Shown here piece by piece: positions 27,870-38,384 of a stretch of DNA of 64,000 bases. Every line of letters starts with the position of its first letter. Position 1 is the first letter of the stretch. The notes under the pieces were generated by a model that worked only from the letters and a program-made list of their open reading frames with translations, searched no databases and was not told the origin of the DNA. The translations under genes were made by a program, and so were the position numbers. Source of the DNA: Thermococcus sp. (GTDB taxonomy: Archaea; Methanobacteriota_B; Thermococci; Thermococcales; Thermococcaceae); assembly GCA_027075325.1 (NCBI GenBank), contig JALTBN010000043.1, positions 202,542-266,541 of the forward strand. The letters run 5' to 3'.

Positions 27870-28663
27870 CCCCTGTCCTCCTCTTCCTGAGTTGTCTGAG
27901 GCATACCCTGCTCCAGCATCGCCCTCTGCATTTCCTGAACCTTCTGCAGTACCTCCTCTGTCTCCTTCGCCCTCTCGTCGAGGGCCTTCATGTCAATCTC
28001 CACACCGAGTATTTTCGCCACGGCACTGAGGACTGCCTTGGCTGCTTTTGGATCGACGATGTAGCCCAGACTCTCGCCGAGGAGACTTATACCGTACATC
28101 GAGCGGAGCTTGCCCATCCCAAGGAGCAGGCCTGCGGCTCCAACTATAGCTCCTCCCTCGTCTTCCCTCCAAACAATCTCCACTGAACAGTCCTCCAGCT
28201 TTGCCTTATACTGCTCTATAAGATCTTCGTGGGTTACCGCGGCGAGAACCTTCGGCTCTCCCTGGAGTTCCGGCACCTGGTAGCCGCCCATTGTGATTAT
28301 CTCCCTGACGCCGAACTCCTGTACAAAGTCCAGCATCTTGCCGACTACCTCGTAGTGGCCCGGGCTGTCGGTGGGGGCGACCTGCTGGTCGCCGGTGATG
28401 ATTATCAGGTCCCTCCCGTTCTTGTCGGGGTTTTTCCAGTAGTAGAACTCGTTCTTCATAAGCCCGACGACGGAGTTCTTCTTGATGAGAACCTGATGCA
28501 TGAAGTGGGGCGAGTAGAGCTCTGCGAACTTGACAGCGTTGAGCTCCTGTATAAGGTGATCTGCCGCGAGCTTTCCCACAAGTCCTATCCCGGGGAGACC
28601 CTCTATGAATACAGGATCCCTCAGCCGGGGTCGCTCCAGCATGTAAACGACCGTTTCCTTCAT
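27860..28663 (-). CDS. PAC2-family proteasome assembly chaperone-like protein
   Basis: A 267-aa protein with the PAC2 opening FIEGLPGIGLVGKLAADHLI and ITMGGYQVPE...GEPKVLAAVTH, as in archaeal PbaA-like proteins. Relatives bind the C-terminal HbYX pocket of proteasome rings. The C-terminal region (after about residue 225) is a charged helix (DERAKETEEVLQKVQEMQ), and the end RGYL could itself be a docking tail. Its start overlaps the nop10 stop by four bases in an aif2a-nop10-PAC2 operon. Confidence 0.88.
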   Translation of the reverse strand: MKETVVYMLERPRLRDPVFIEGLPGIGLVGKLAADHLIQELNAVKFAELYSPHFMHQVLIKKNSVVGLMKNEFYYWKNPDKNGRDLIIITGDQQVAPTDSPGHYEVVGKMLDFVQEFGVREIITMGGYQVPELQGEPKVLAAVTHEDLIEQYKAKLEDCSVEIVWREDEGGAIVGAAGLLLGMGKLRSMYGISLLGESLGYIVDPKAAKAVLSAVAKILGVEIDMKALDERAKETEEVLQKVQEMQRAMLEQGMPQTTQEEEDRGYL

Positions 28664-28845
28664 TTTCCTGCTCCCCCTGTTATTCCTAAAAGCTCGCGCT
28701 TCAGCCTGCGCCTGTACTCTCCGTAGGGATCCTCCGGCGAGAAGCGCGGCGGGTGAGCAACCTTGGTCTCACTCCCGCAGACGGGACAGACCTCCTTGAG
28801 TGTGTACCTGCCGCAGTTCGGACACTTCCTTATTCTGAAGTGCAT
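28660..28845 (-). CDS. nop10: H/ACA RNP protein Nop10
   Basis: A 61-aa protein with the N-terminal zinc ribbon CPNCGRY...CPVCGS and the conserved linker and helix HPPRFSPEDPYGEYRRRLKREL. It holds the Cbf5 catalytic subunit in the pseudouridylation complex that uses H/ACA guide RNAs; one such guide RNA appears to lie at 37452-37523 in this window. It lies directly downstream of aif2a and is coupled to the PAC2 gene. Confidence 0.96.
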   Translation of the reverse strand: MHFRIRKCPNCGRYTLKEVCPVCGSETKVAHPPRFSPEDPYGEYRRRLKRELLGITGGAGK

Positions 28846-28848
28846 CTA

Positions 28849-29676
28849 TCACTCACCTTTCCTCTTGACTTTCTTTATCCTCTTCTCCTTCCGCAGGAGG
28901 GTTGCCTCTCCGCCGGCTTCCTTAATAACGCGAAGTATCTCCTCCGCTATGCTCTCGAGTATCTCCTCTGCCTTGTAGTAGTCCGGAGCGGTGATATCTA
29001 TTCTGTAGCGCGGTGCGCCCTGGTAGGAGAATTTGACCTCTATCTCCTTCTCCCTGTTGGCCCTATCTCTTGCGCGGATCAGGGCTTCCTTTATTATCTC
29101 GATTCCGTTCGGCTTGGGAACGGTTATCTCAAACTCGGCGTCGATGGTGACGCGCGGAATCTCGACGTAGGAAGTTATTACTGGTTCAAGAGCCCTGAGC
29201 CAGTCATCACTTATAAGGCCCTTGAGAACATCCATACCGTTCTGAGCCGCGTCCTCAAAGGCGGCGTAGACCTCTCCGTACTCCTCTTCAAGCGGGACCC
29301 AGACTTCCCTCCAGGCGGTCTCAAAGTCCTTTCCGAGCTTTTCAGCAGCCATTTTAAGGAGGTTCTCAGCCTTCTGGGCGCGCTTGTACTCCTGGAGCTT
29401 GGCCTTCCTCTGCTGCTGGTTGACACGTTTGAGACTCAGGTCGATGTGCCCCTTGCTGGGGTCTACCCTTATCACTTTGGCGACTATCTTCTGGCCCTCC
29501 TTTACAAAATCCCTGATGTTCTTAACCCACGTCGGGGCAACCTCGCTGATATGCATGAAGCCCTCCTTTCCTGGGTACTCGTCGAGCTTGAGAAATGCAC
29601 CGTAAGGGTGAATGTTCTTTACAGTGGCGACAACGAACTCTCCCTCTTCGGGATACTCTCTGGCCTTTCTCGGCAT
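28849..29676 (-). CDS. eif2a: Translation initiation factor aIF2, alpha subunit
   Basis: A 275-aa protein. The N-terminal S1 domain (EGEFVVATVKNIHPYGAFLKLDEYPG, then GHIDLSLKRVN) is followed by the helical domain and the C-terminal alpha/beta domain that contacts aIF2-gamma (VPKPNGIEIIKEAL, YRIDITAPDYYKAEEILE). It is part of the ternary complex that delivers initiator tRNA. ATG is preceded by GGAGAGGTGATTTTTA. First gene of a three-gene operon with nop10 and PAC2. Confidence 0.96.
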   Translation of the reverse strand: MPRKAREYPEEGEFVVATVKNIHPYGAFLKLDEYPGKEGFMHISEVAPTWVKNIRDFVKEGQKIVAKVIRVDPSKGHIDLSLKRVNQQQRKAKLQEYKRAQKAENLLKMAAEKLGKDFETAWREVWVPLEEEYGEVYAAFEDAAQNGMDVLKGLISDDWLRALEPVITSYVEIPRVTIDAEFEITVPKPNGIEIIKEALIRARDRANREKEIEVKFSYQGAPRYRIDITAPDYYKAEEILESIAEEILRVIKEAGGEATLLRKEKRIKKVKRKGE

Positions 29677-29774
29677 TAAAAATCACCTCTCCAAACTTTT
29701 AGAGGGTTATCACTACCCGTCCAGTCTAAGAGAAAAGCCTTTTTAAGTTTGTGGCAAAAGCTAAAAACGAGAAT

Positions 29775-29990
29775 TCATGCGGGCCTGCCGCTCTGTTTTA
29801 TAACCCTGAGGAGCTTTGCCTCCTCTGCCAGAACGCGGAACTTCTCCTTCTTGACTTTTTCAAGCTTCGCCCCGGCCCCGCTTCCCTGCCTGGCCATCCT
29901 AACAAGCTTTGCCTCTTCAAGAAGAAGGTACTCCTTCTGCTTTTTAACAACGCCGAGTTTCTTCCTTAATAATTTTACACCGCTCTTCAT
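29775..29990 (-). CDS. Small basic helical protein, unknown
   Basis: A 71-aa, very lysine/arginine-rich protein (KLLRKKLGVVKKQKEYLLLEEAKLV...). It has two similar helical halves, each with an EEAKL[VL]R core (EEAKLVRMARQ, EEAKLLRVIKQ), suggesting an internal duplication or helical hairpin. ATG at 29990 follows GGTGAAGATAT at good spacing, which supports a real gene. No family recognised; a nucleic-acid-binding role is only a guess from charge. Confidence 0.6.
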   Translation of the reverse strand: MKSGVKLLRKKLGVVKKQKEYLLLEEAKLVRMARQGSGAGAKLEKVKKEKFRVLAEEAKLLRVIKQSGRPA

Positions 29991-30383
29991 ATATCTTCAC
30001 CTGAATAACCATAGGGTCTCTGGACTTTAAAAGGTTTTCGCTTAATGCCAACATTGAATTCGTCAATAAACGAAAACTGGGGATGACTCACCACTTGAAC
30101 ACTACTGAGATAACCCCCAGCGTAGTCACCACAATCCATCTTCCCATGGAGAACGGCTTTCCCGAGGGTATCAGATAGTAATGAAACGCCCTACCGGATC
30201 CACTGGCTCGGGGCAGTTGGATATTCGGATACGGTCAAAAGTAATCTTCAAGGGAGAGGGAAAAACAGCATGTTAACGGTTTCCGCACCATAAAACTGCC
30301 ATGCAAAGGTTTATAAAACGTCTCCAGAAAAACCCTTCAGTCCGTCAGGAAGTGTTAAAGGCTGATTATCAGAGGTGATGCTC
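29991..30383. other. Intergenic region with rpl37Ae promoter and a possible small stem-loop
   Basis: About 390 bp without a credible gene. The TATA box aggtttataaaa (about 30307-30318) serves rpl37Ae. At 30077-30120 an inverted repeat, CTGGGG...CCCCAG, encloses ATGACTC and GAGATAA. It might be a small structured RNA but lacks convincing C/D or H/ACA boxes. I see nothing else. Confidence 0.4.
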
Positions 30384-30644
30384 ATGGGAAGGACTACAAA
30401 GGTCGGTTCCGCTGGAAGGTTCGGTCCCAGGTACGGTTTGAAGATAAGGAGAAGGGTAGCGGCCGTTGAGGCCAAAATGAAGCAGAAGCATGTTTGTCCG
30501 GTCTGCGGTAGCAGGTCCGTCAGGAGGATAAGCACCGGCATATGGCAGTGCCAGAAGTGCGGTGCAACCTTCGCCGGAGGCGCCTATCTGCCAACCACAC
30601 CGGCTGGAAAGGTCGCGAAGCGCATAGTCGCTTCGAAGGCCTGA
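30384..30644 (+). CDS. rpl37Ae: 50S ribosomal protein L37Ae
   Basis: An 86-aa zinc-ribbon protein beginning [20 protein letters not shown], with [31 protein letters not shown]. Four cysteines bind zinc. In-frame ATG and GTG codons lie three and four codons earlier, but the ribosome-binding site GAGGTGAT is correctly spaced only for ATG 30384. rpoP follows after 24 bp. Confidence 0.96.
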   Translation: MGRTTKVGSAGRFGPRYGLKIRRRVAAVEAKMKQKHVCPVCGSRSVRRISTGIWQCQKCGATFAGGAYLPTTPAGKVAKRIVASKA

Positions 30645-30668
30645 TCCTTTTTCCTTCGGGTGATTGGA

Positions 30669-30818
30669 ATGGTAAAGGCCGTTTATAGGTGTGCAAAATG
30701 CGGAAGGGAGGTCGAGCTCGACCTCGAAACCGCAAGGGAAGTTCGCTGCCCTTACTGCGGCAGCAAAATACTCTACAAGCCCAGGCCAAAGGTGGCCAGG
30801 CGCGTTAAGGCTATTTGA
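30669..30818 (+). CDS. rpoP: DNA-directed RNA polymerase subunit P (Rpo12)
   Basis: A 49-aa protein, MVKAVYRCAKCGREVELDLE...CPYCGSKILYKPRPKVARRVKAI. Cysteines in CxxC...CxxC bind zinc. It is the archaeal counterpart of eukaryotic Rpb12. It is the usual partner of rpl37Ae in Thermococcales and is co-transcribed here. ATG is preceded by GGGTGATTGGA. Confidence 0.95.
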   Translation: MVKAVYRCAKCGREVELDLETAREVRCPYCGSKILYKPRPKVARRVKAI

Positions 30819-30822
30819 CCGC

Positions 30823-31539
30823 TTACACTTCGATTTCCAATTCTGGGCTCTCCAGGATTATTTCCCCGCTGGGAAGCAGTGCAATGCTCAGCGCGTGGAT
30901 TTCAACCCCGGCTTTTCTGGCTTCTTTCAGGAGCCTCGCTATCTCAGGATCGCCTTTTTCATAGGGCCTGAACTTCTCAACCCCGGGCATCGCCCCGACG
31001 AAGAATATCATCGCCCGTTTATCATTCCTTCTTAGCTCTATCAGCTCCCGTATGTGCTTCTGCCCCCTTACACTCGGACAGTCCGGATACATCGCGTATT
31101 CCCCGTGCCCTCCGCCCCTCAGAACCGCGCTCTTCATCTCCGCGTAGGTTTCCCCTTCGGGGCATTTAAAGAGATAATCGAGGCGGGACTTTCCAACCGT
31201 TACCTCCTTCCTCTTTATCATGCAGTCCCTCAACCAGGGAACCAAGCCCAGCTCAACCGCCCTCTCAAAGGCCCTGGCCTGGGTTCTCGTATCTATCACC
31301 GCACCCTTTCCATCCAAGTCCTCAAAGGCCACTAAGACGAAGTCAGTCTTTCCACCGGTTTTGGGGACGCAGAAGGCCTTCCTCCCCGGAACCATGAACT
31401 CCTCCAGGCGGCCGGTGTTCGTAACAAGGGCCTTTCTGGTTTTCCCGTTTACGTCCACCAGAGCGACAAAGCGGTTGAGCCTCTCGATGAAGGTACAGGG
31501 AACGACGTTCAGCTTTAACAGTGGGGTTCTATCATTCAT
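30823..31539 (-). CDS. sfsA: SfsA family nuclease-like protein
   Basis: A 238-aa protein with the SfsA pattern: N-terminal OB-like part (RLNRFVALVDVNGKTRKALVTNTGRLEEFM) and a C-terminal PD-(D/E)XK-like region with SRLDYLF, YAEMKSAVLR and MYPDCPSVRGQKHIREL. Archaeal SfsA has been considered a nucleic acid nuclease; the old name, sugar fermentation stimulation, is bacterial. It is convergent to rpoP with four bases between stops. Start ATG 31539. Confidence 0.92.
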   Translation of the reverse strand: MNDRTPLLKLNVVPCTFIERLNRFVALVDVNGKTRKALVTNTGRLEEFMVPGRKAFCVPKTGGKTDFVLVAFEDLDGKGAVIDTRTQARAFERAVELGLVPWLRDCMIKRKEVTVGKSRLDYLFKCPEGETYAEMKSAVLRGGGHGEYAMYPDCPSVRGQKHIRELIELRRNDKRAMIFFVGAMPGVEKFRPYEKGDPEIARLLKEARKAGVEIHALSIALLPSGEIILESPELEIEV

Positions 31540-31598
31540 GGTCGAGATTAAACCGAAAGGTGTTTTTAACTTTGGGGTGAACTTTCCAGGGTGATGGA

Positions 31599-32195
31599 AT
31601 GATACCAGAGAAGTTCATCCGCTACGCCTTTGATGAGAGGGTCGCTGGAATACGGAAGCTCGCGGAGGGAAAGTTCGGGCCTGAGGCACTTATAGGGTTC
31701 ACCCGGCACAACGCCGCCATAATAACCTGCGGGAAAGCCGGCCCAAACGGCTCGATAAAGGGGATTGGCTTCATTCACCGTGAGGAGCTTCTCCCAGAGA
31801 CAATCGAGAAGCTGAGGGAAGAGCTGGAAAAGCCCTACAACCCGAGGAGGGCTTTGGAGTTTCTTCTAAATGAGATATACGTCCGCGAAAAGATAGACTT
31901 CACAAAGTTCGTGTCCCTGGAGCTGGCCAAAAAGCACACGTGGGAGAACGTTACCTCCGGGAGCAGGGAGGCGACGATACTCTTCTTCACGCCGCCGAGC
32001 ACCTCCTACGAGGTGCGCTGTGAGGTTGAAGTGCACGAGGGCGATGCGATATGGGAGTACACCAACGCCGTCCACGATACTTTTCACCGGCCGAAGAAGC
32101 CGAGGGACTGGAGCAGGACACCGGCTTACCTCTTCAAAATCCGCGAGATTTACGACAACGGCGAGGATGCTATGGGAGTGAGGATTTACCCTTAG
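31599..32195 (+). CDS. Conserved protein of unknown function
   Basis: A 198-aa soluble protein I cannot assign. Notable segments are GFTRHNAAIITCGKAGPNGSIKGIGF near the N terminus (glycine-rich, one cysteine), KPYNPRRALEFLLNEIYV, and a C-terminal part ending in VHDTFHRPKKPRDWSRTPAYLFKIREIYD. ATG follows CAGGGTGATGGA. It stands alone between sfsA (divergent) and the ATPase-DUF234 gene. Confidence 0.75.
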   Translation: MIPEKFIRYAFDERVAGIRKLAEGKFGPEALIGFTRHNAAIITCGKAGPNGSIKGIGFIHREELLPETIEKLREELEKPYNPRRALEFLLNEIYVREKIDFTKFVSLELAKKHTWENVTSGSREATILFFTPPSTSYEVRCEVEVHEGDAIWEYTNAVHDTFHRPKKPRDWSRTPAYLFKIREIYDNGEDAMGVRIYP

Positions 32196-32237
32196 CAAAG
32201 TTTTTATCCAGTCACTGGATAATCCAGTTGGTGGATA
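32196..32237 (+). promoter_or_regulatory. Promoter with two tandem palindromic operators ahead of the ATPase-DUF234 gene
   Basis: A TATA-like aaagtttttat (32198-32208) runs into TATCCA-GTCAC-TGGATA (32205-32221; perfect 8-bp arms around one base) and then ATCCA-GTTGG-TGGATA (32222-32237), which touches the ATG. Two back-to-back copies of an ATCCA-N5-TGGAT site across the start region look like a tight repressor or autoregulatory operator. Confidence 0.65.
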
Positions 32238-35069
<2,832 letters not shown>

Positions 35070-35153
35070 CGTAGCAGGATTGGCCGGGGGGTTAAAAAGT
35101 TTTGGCAAAGAATTAAAAGTCCCGGTCTTGATGGAATGGAGAGGAGAGAGCCG

Positions 35154-37064
35154 ATGGAATACTTCCCGTACGAGAACCTTAGGGCACATCAGGAGGAGTT
35201 CATACGAATCGTCGATGACGTTGTGAGGAACGGGGAAAATGCTATAATCGAGGCCCCAACCGGTTTTGGAAAGACGATAAGCGTCCTCGCTGGGGTTCTC
35301 CCACACGCGAAGGAGATGGGCTACAAAGTTCTCTACCTGGCCAGGACTCACCGTCAGATGGACAGGGTCATCGAGGAGCTCAAGGCGATAAACGGCAAAA
35401 GCCCCGTTTCCGGGGTGGAATTGAGAAGCAGGAAGGAGCTCTGCCTCCACAACTACCTGCGCGAGTACACCAGCGACGCCTACACCGCGATGGTCGTCTG
35501 CAAGAACCTGAAGAAGAGCGGTAAGTGTCCCTTCTACGAGAACGAGAAGAAGAAAAAGGAGGAGTTCGAGGAAGTGGCGAGGTTCTTCCTCCGGGAGCCC
35601 AGCCACCCATCGGAGATCCTTAACTACGCGGAAACCCTTGAGCTCTGCCCCTATGACCTGACGAGAAAGGTGGCCGAGGGGGCCGACGTCATAGTGGCCA
35701 GCTACCTTTACATGATTTCTCCGGGCATAAGGGAGGCCTTCCTCGACGGACTGGGCATACAGTACGAAGACCTAATAGTGATATTCGACGAGGCCCACAA
35801 CCTGCCGGACCAGGCGATATCTGCCCTGAGCGACAGGCTGAGCATTCACACCATCAACAGGGCCATAAAAGAGGCTGACGAATACGGGGAGAACGAAATA
35901 GCGAACTTCCTGAGTATCTTAGGCAGGGGGCTTGAGATACTGTTCCAGGAGAAGCTGTCAAGCAGAGACGTTCAAGAAACTCCGATTCAGCCTGAGCTCG
36001 TCTTCTCCCACGTCCTGAACGTTCTCGGAATCAACGCCCGCTACCTGGTAAAAACCCTCAATGAGATGGTCTCCGTTGGGGACGCCATAAGGGAGGACAG
36101 AATAAACAAGAACGAGCCCCCAAGAAGTTACATTGGAAGGACCGGGGAGTTCCTACTTCTCTGGCTCTCACTCATCGGAAGGGACGACTACCTCTTCCTG
36201 ATGACGCGAGATAAGGGGTTGAGCCTTGAGCTCGTCGCCCTCGACCCATCGAAAGCCCTAGGCTTCATAAAAGACGTTCAGAGCGCAATCTTCATGTCCG
36301 GAACTCTGACCCCCCTCGAAGCCTTCCACGACGTTATGGGGATAGACAACGCAAGGCTGAAGAAGTTTCCCAGGATGATAAAGAGGGAAAACGCCCTGGT
36401 GCTCGTCGCCAAGGACGTCTCCACAAGGGGAGCCGAGAGGTCGCTTGAGGTGTACAGGAAGATGGCGGACTACATAGTGGAGGCCGTAAAGATAATCCCC
36501 AAGAACGTAGGAGTTTTCACGGCATCATACGAGGTTCTACAGGGGCTGCTCTCGACCAACCTCCAGGTCAGGCTTGAGGAGACCGGCAAGGCGGTGTTCA
36601 TCGAAAAACAGGGTGCTTCATCAAAGGAGAACGACCTTATGGTGGCCCAGTTCAAGGCCCATGCAAAGGCCAACGGGGCGGTTCTGCTGGGTGTTATGGG
36701 AGGCAGAAACAGCGAGGGGCAGGACTACTCCGGGGACGAGATGAACGGAGTCCTTTTGGTTGGCCTGCCGTACGCACGTCCAACTCCCAGAATCGAGGCC
36801 CAGGTGAGGTATTTTGAGAAGAAGTTCCCAGGAAAGGGACGCTACTACGGCTATTACCTACCGGCACACAGAAAACTCGTCCAGGCGGCTGGAAGGGTGC
36901 ACCGCTCAGCGGAGGAAAGGGGGAGTATTGTAATCCTCGATTACAGGGCCATGTGGAGCAACATCAGAAAAGACTTCCCGGACTGGCTCAGGGAGGGGAT
37001 AAAACCCGTCGATCTCGCCAGGATGAGGCTCTATCTGCGGCGGTTCTGGGCTAACGAACGGTGA
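35154..37064 (+). CDS. XPD/Rad3-like DNA helicase (DEAD_2)
   Basis: A 636-aa superfamily 2 helicase. Walker A is APTGFGKT (residues 34-41) and the DEAH box is IFDEAHNLPDQ near 212. Motif V/VI-like GGRNSEGQDYSG and QAAGRVHRS are present. Four cysteines between the ATPase motifs (KELCLHNY, VVCKNLKKSGKCPF, ELCPYDL) match the XPD 4Fe-4S cluster. It opens DNA 5' to 3' in repair. The start is chosen at ATG 35154 after GAGGAGAGAGCCG; ATG 35136 lies too close to the promoter. Confidence 0.93.
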   Translation: MEYFPYENLRAHQEEFIRIVDDVVRNGENAIIEAPTGFGKTISVLAGVLPHAKEMGYKVLYLARTHRQMDRVIEELKAINGKSPVSGVELRSRKELCLHNYLREYTSDAYTAMVVCKNLKKSGKCPFYENEKKKKEEFEEVARFFLREPSHPSEILNYAETLELCPYDLTRKVAEGADVIVASYLYMISPGIREAFLDGLGIQYEDLIVIFDEAHNLPDQAISALSDRLSIHTINRAIKEADEYGENEIANFLSILGRGLEILFQEKLSSRDVQETPIQPELVFSHVLNVLGINARYLVKTLNEMVSVGDAIREDRINKNEPPRSYIGRTGEFLLLWLSLIGRDDYLFLMTRDKGLSLELVALDPSKALGFIKDVQSAIFMSGTLTPLEAFHDVMGIDNARLKKFPRMIKRENALVLVAKDVSTRGAERSLEVYRKMADYIVEAVKIIPKNVGVFTASYEVLQGLLSTNLQVRLEETGKAVFIEKQGASSKENDLMVAQFKAHAKANGAVLLGVMGGRNSEGQDYSGDEMNGVLLVGLPYARPTPRIEAQVRYFEKKFPGKGRYYGYYLPAHRKLVQAAGRVHRSAEERGSIVILDYRAMWSNIRKDFPDWLREGIKPVDLARMRLYLRRFWANER

Positions 37065-37413
37065 ATTCCTTCTCCACCCTAACTTTCGCCCCTCCGACGT
37101 AGGCGAATTTAACGATCCTGTACCTGCCCGGAGGAAGGTCGATCGGGAGCCTCTGTTCAAAGGTCTCTCCGGGTACGAGGACGATTCTCCTCTCCACGAA
37201 GATAATTCCGGGGTCTCTACGGTGCCAGAAACCTGAATACTCGTAAAGTTCTACCTCATTGGTAATCTCCACCTTGACGGTGTTGGGGTTAGAGATGCGG
37301 AGGACCAGCTCACCCTTCTTGGGCACCACCTCAACATCAAGCTCAACCTGAGGAGGGGTGCCGTAGGGTATGACACCGAACCTCTCGTTCCCCGGAACCT
37401 TGACGATCTTCAT
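37051..37413 (-). CDS. Small all-beta protein, immunoglobulin-like fold predicted, unknown
   Basis: About 120 aa, rich in alternating hydrophobic beta strands (VELDVEVVPKKGELVLRISNPNTVKVEITNEVELYEY..., RRIVLVPGETFEQRLPIDLPPGRYRIVKFAYV). The pattern PGETFEQRLPIDLPPGRYRI resembles Ig-like or CARDB-type domains. There is no signal peptide, so it is probably cytoplasmic. ATG 37413, with minus-strand TATA-like AAAATTTTATC at about 37431-37441, suggests a near-leaderless message. It overlaps the helicase 3' end by 14 bp. Confidence 0.7.
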   Translation of the reverse strand: MKIVKVPGNERFGVIPYGTPPQVELDVEVVPKKGELVLRISNPNTVKVEITNEVELYEYSGFWHRRDPGIIFVERRIVLVPGETFEQRLPIDLPPGRYRIVKFAYVGGAKVRVEKEFTVR

Positions 37414-37451
37414 CAAATGGAAAGTTGCGTTTCTTCCGATAAAATTTTCGG

Positions 37452-37523
37452 TGGTGTGCCCCCTGGGAGCGAAGGGGACTCATGGCTCGCCGAGGCGCTC
37501 ATCCCCCGCGGTTTCCAGGGGGC
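37452..37523 (-). ncRNA. H/ACA guide sRNA (pseudouridylation guide)
   Basis: On the minus strand, outer stem GCCCCCTGG (37523-37515) pairs with CCAGGGGGC (37466-37458) and is followed at once by ACA, the H/ACA box. Inside are the pocket strands AAACCGC and TTCGCTCC, then an upper stem GGGG/CCCC carrying GATGAGC...AGCCATGAG, a kink-turn/K-loop pattern bound by L7Ae. The pocket strands and layout match, as I recall them, a structurally studied Pyrococcus-type H/ACA guide RNA directed at 23S rRNA. It lies in a 198-bp gap between two minus-strand genes with a TATA-like stretch about 25-30 bp upstream. Confidence 0.8.
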
Positions 37524-37611
37524 AAGAGGGTATAGAAAAAGAAACCTGAAAAAGTTTCTCCCTTTGTTAGAAGGTGCCTCAGAGGCCGCTATCGAGAGGA
37601 ACGCTTCGTAC

Positions 37612-38034
37612 TCACTCCTCCGGGTACTCCTGACAGGGGCAGAGCATCACGAGAACCCTCCTGTGCCTGGGCCCATCGAGCTCAACGAACAGGATTCTCT
37701 GCCACGTACCCAAGAGAAGCTCTCCCTCATCAACCGGGACTACAAGCTCGGAGTTTAAGAGAAGCGAAGCCCGGAGGTGGCTGTGAGCGTTGTGGTCTAT
37801 CCTGTCGTGGAGGTAGCCCTTTCCTTTTGGCACCAGCTCCTTTATTTTGGCTTTGAAATCCTGAAGAAGACCCTCCTCAGGCTCGTTTATCATGAGGCCT
37901 GTTGTTGTGTGCTTTGTGAACACAATGGCAATCCCGTGTTTCAATTTGCCTTCCCAGACCTTTTTCTGGACCTCGTCAGTGATGTCCAGGATCTGGAACC
38001 TTTCATCCGTGGGAACCTCTATCGTAAAGAGCAT
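37612..38034 (-). CDS. YjbQ/UPF0047 family protein
   Basis: A 140-aa protein of the YjbQ family: GIAIVFTKHTTTGLMINEPEEGLLQDF, YLHDRIDHNAHSHLRASLL and GTWQRILFVELDGPRHRRVLV. Conserved histidines and aspartate cluster around a small anion or metal site. Some members show weak thiamine-phosphate synthase activity; the physiological role is unclear. The downstream intergenic region carries the H/ACA RNA on the same strand. Confidence 0.9.
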   Translation of the reverse strand: MLFTIEVPTDERFQILDITDEVQKKVWEGKLKHGIAIVFTKHTTTGLMINEPEEGLLQDFKAKIKELVPKGKGYLHDRIDHNAHSHLRASLLLNSELVVPVDEGELLLGTWQRILFVELDGPRHRRVLVMLCPCQEYPEE

Positions 38035-38081
38035 GGAACCACCGCTTTAAAATGGGAAGAGGAGTTTAAACGTTTGTCGAT

Positions 38082-38384
38082 CTAAGAGAGAACCTTAACC
38101 AGCTCTTCAAGTATCTCCCTGGAGGTTTTAACACCATCCTGAACGAGATAACGGAGAACCACCGCGAGCTCATAGGCTTCGATGAGCTTTTCTCTTCTCT
38201 CACCGCTGGGTTTTCCCTCGAAAAGCTCTCCCCGAAGGGTACCGTAGATTTCGCTGACCGCATCCCGGAAGAGAACTTCCTCCCCCATGAGCTTGCCCTC
38301 CAGGATCGCCGAAGCGAGGTCTCTGACGTAATCGACGGGGTCTCCCTTAGATTCCCTTCGCATCAGGATTCTTAGTCTTTCCAT
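38082..38384 (-). CDS. Small helical protein, unknown
   Basis: A 100-aa, mostly helical, charged protein (DYVRDLASAILEGKLMGEEVLFRDAVSEIYGTLRGELFEG...). ATG 38384 follows AAGGTGGTAGTTA and lies inside the 3' end of the upstream helical-repeat gene (38 bp overlap), implying translational coupling and possibly a physical partnership. No family recognised. Confidence 0.7.
   Translation of the reverse strand: MERLRILMRRESKGDPVDYVRDLASAILEGKLMGEEVLFRDAVSEIYGTLRGELFEGKPSGERREKLIEAYELAVVLRYLVQDGVKTSREILEELVKVLS

Noticed and set aside
30077..30120. Possible C/D or H/ACA RNA in the gap before rpl37Ae
   Set aside because: A CTGGGG/CCCCAG stem exists, but C/D boxes are poor and no ACA follows, so it is noted only as a stem-loop.
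37417..37758. 113-aa plus-strand open frame
   Set aside because: It covers the H/ACA RNA and the antisense of the YjbQ gene, and its sequence shows no protein-like pattern.
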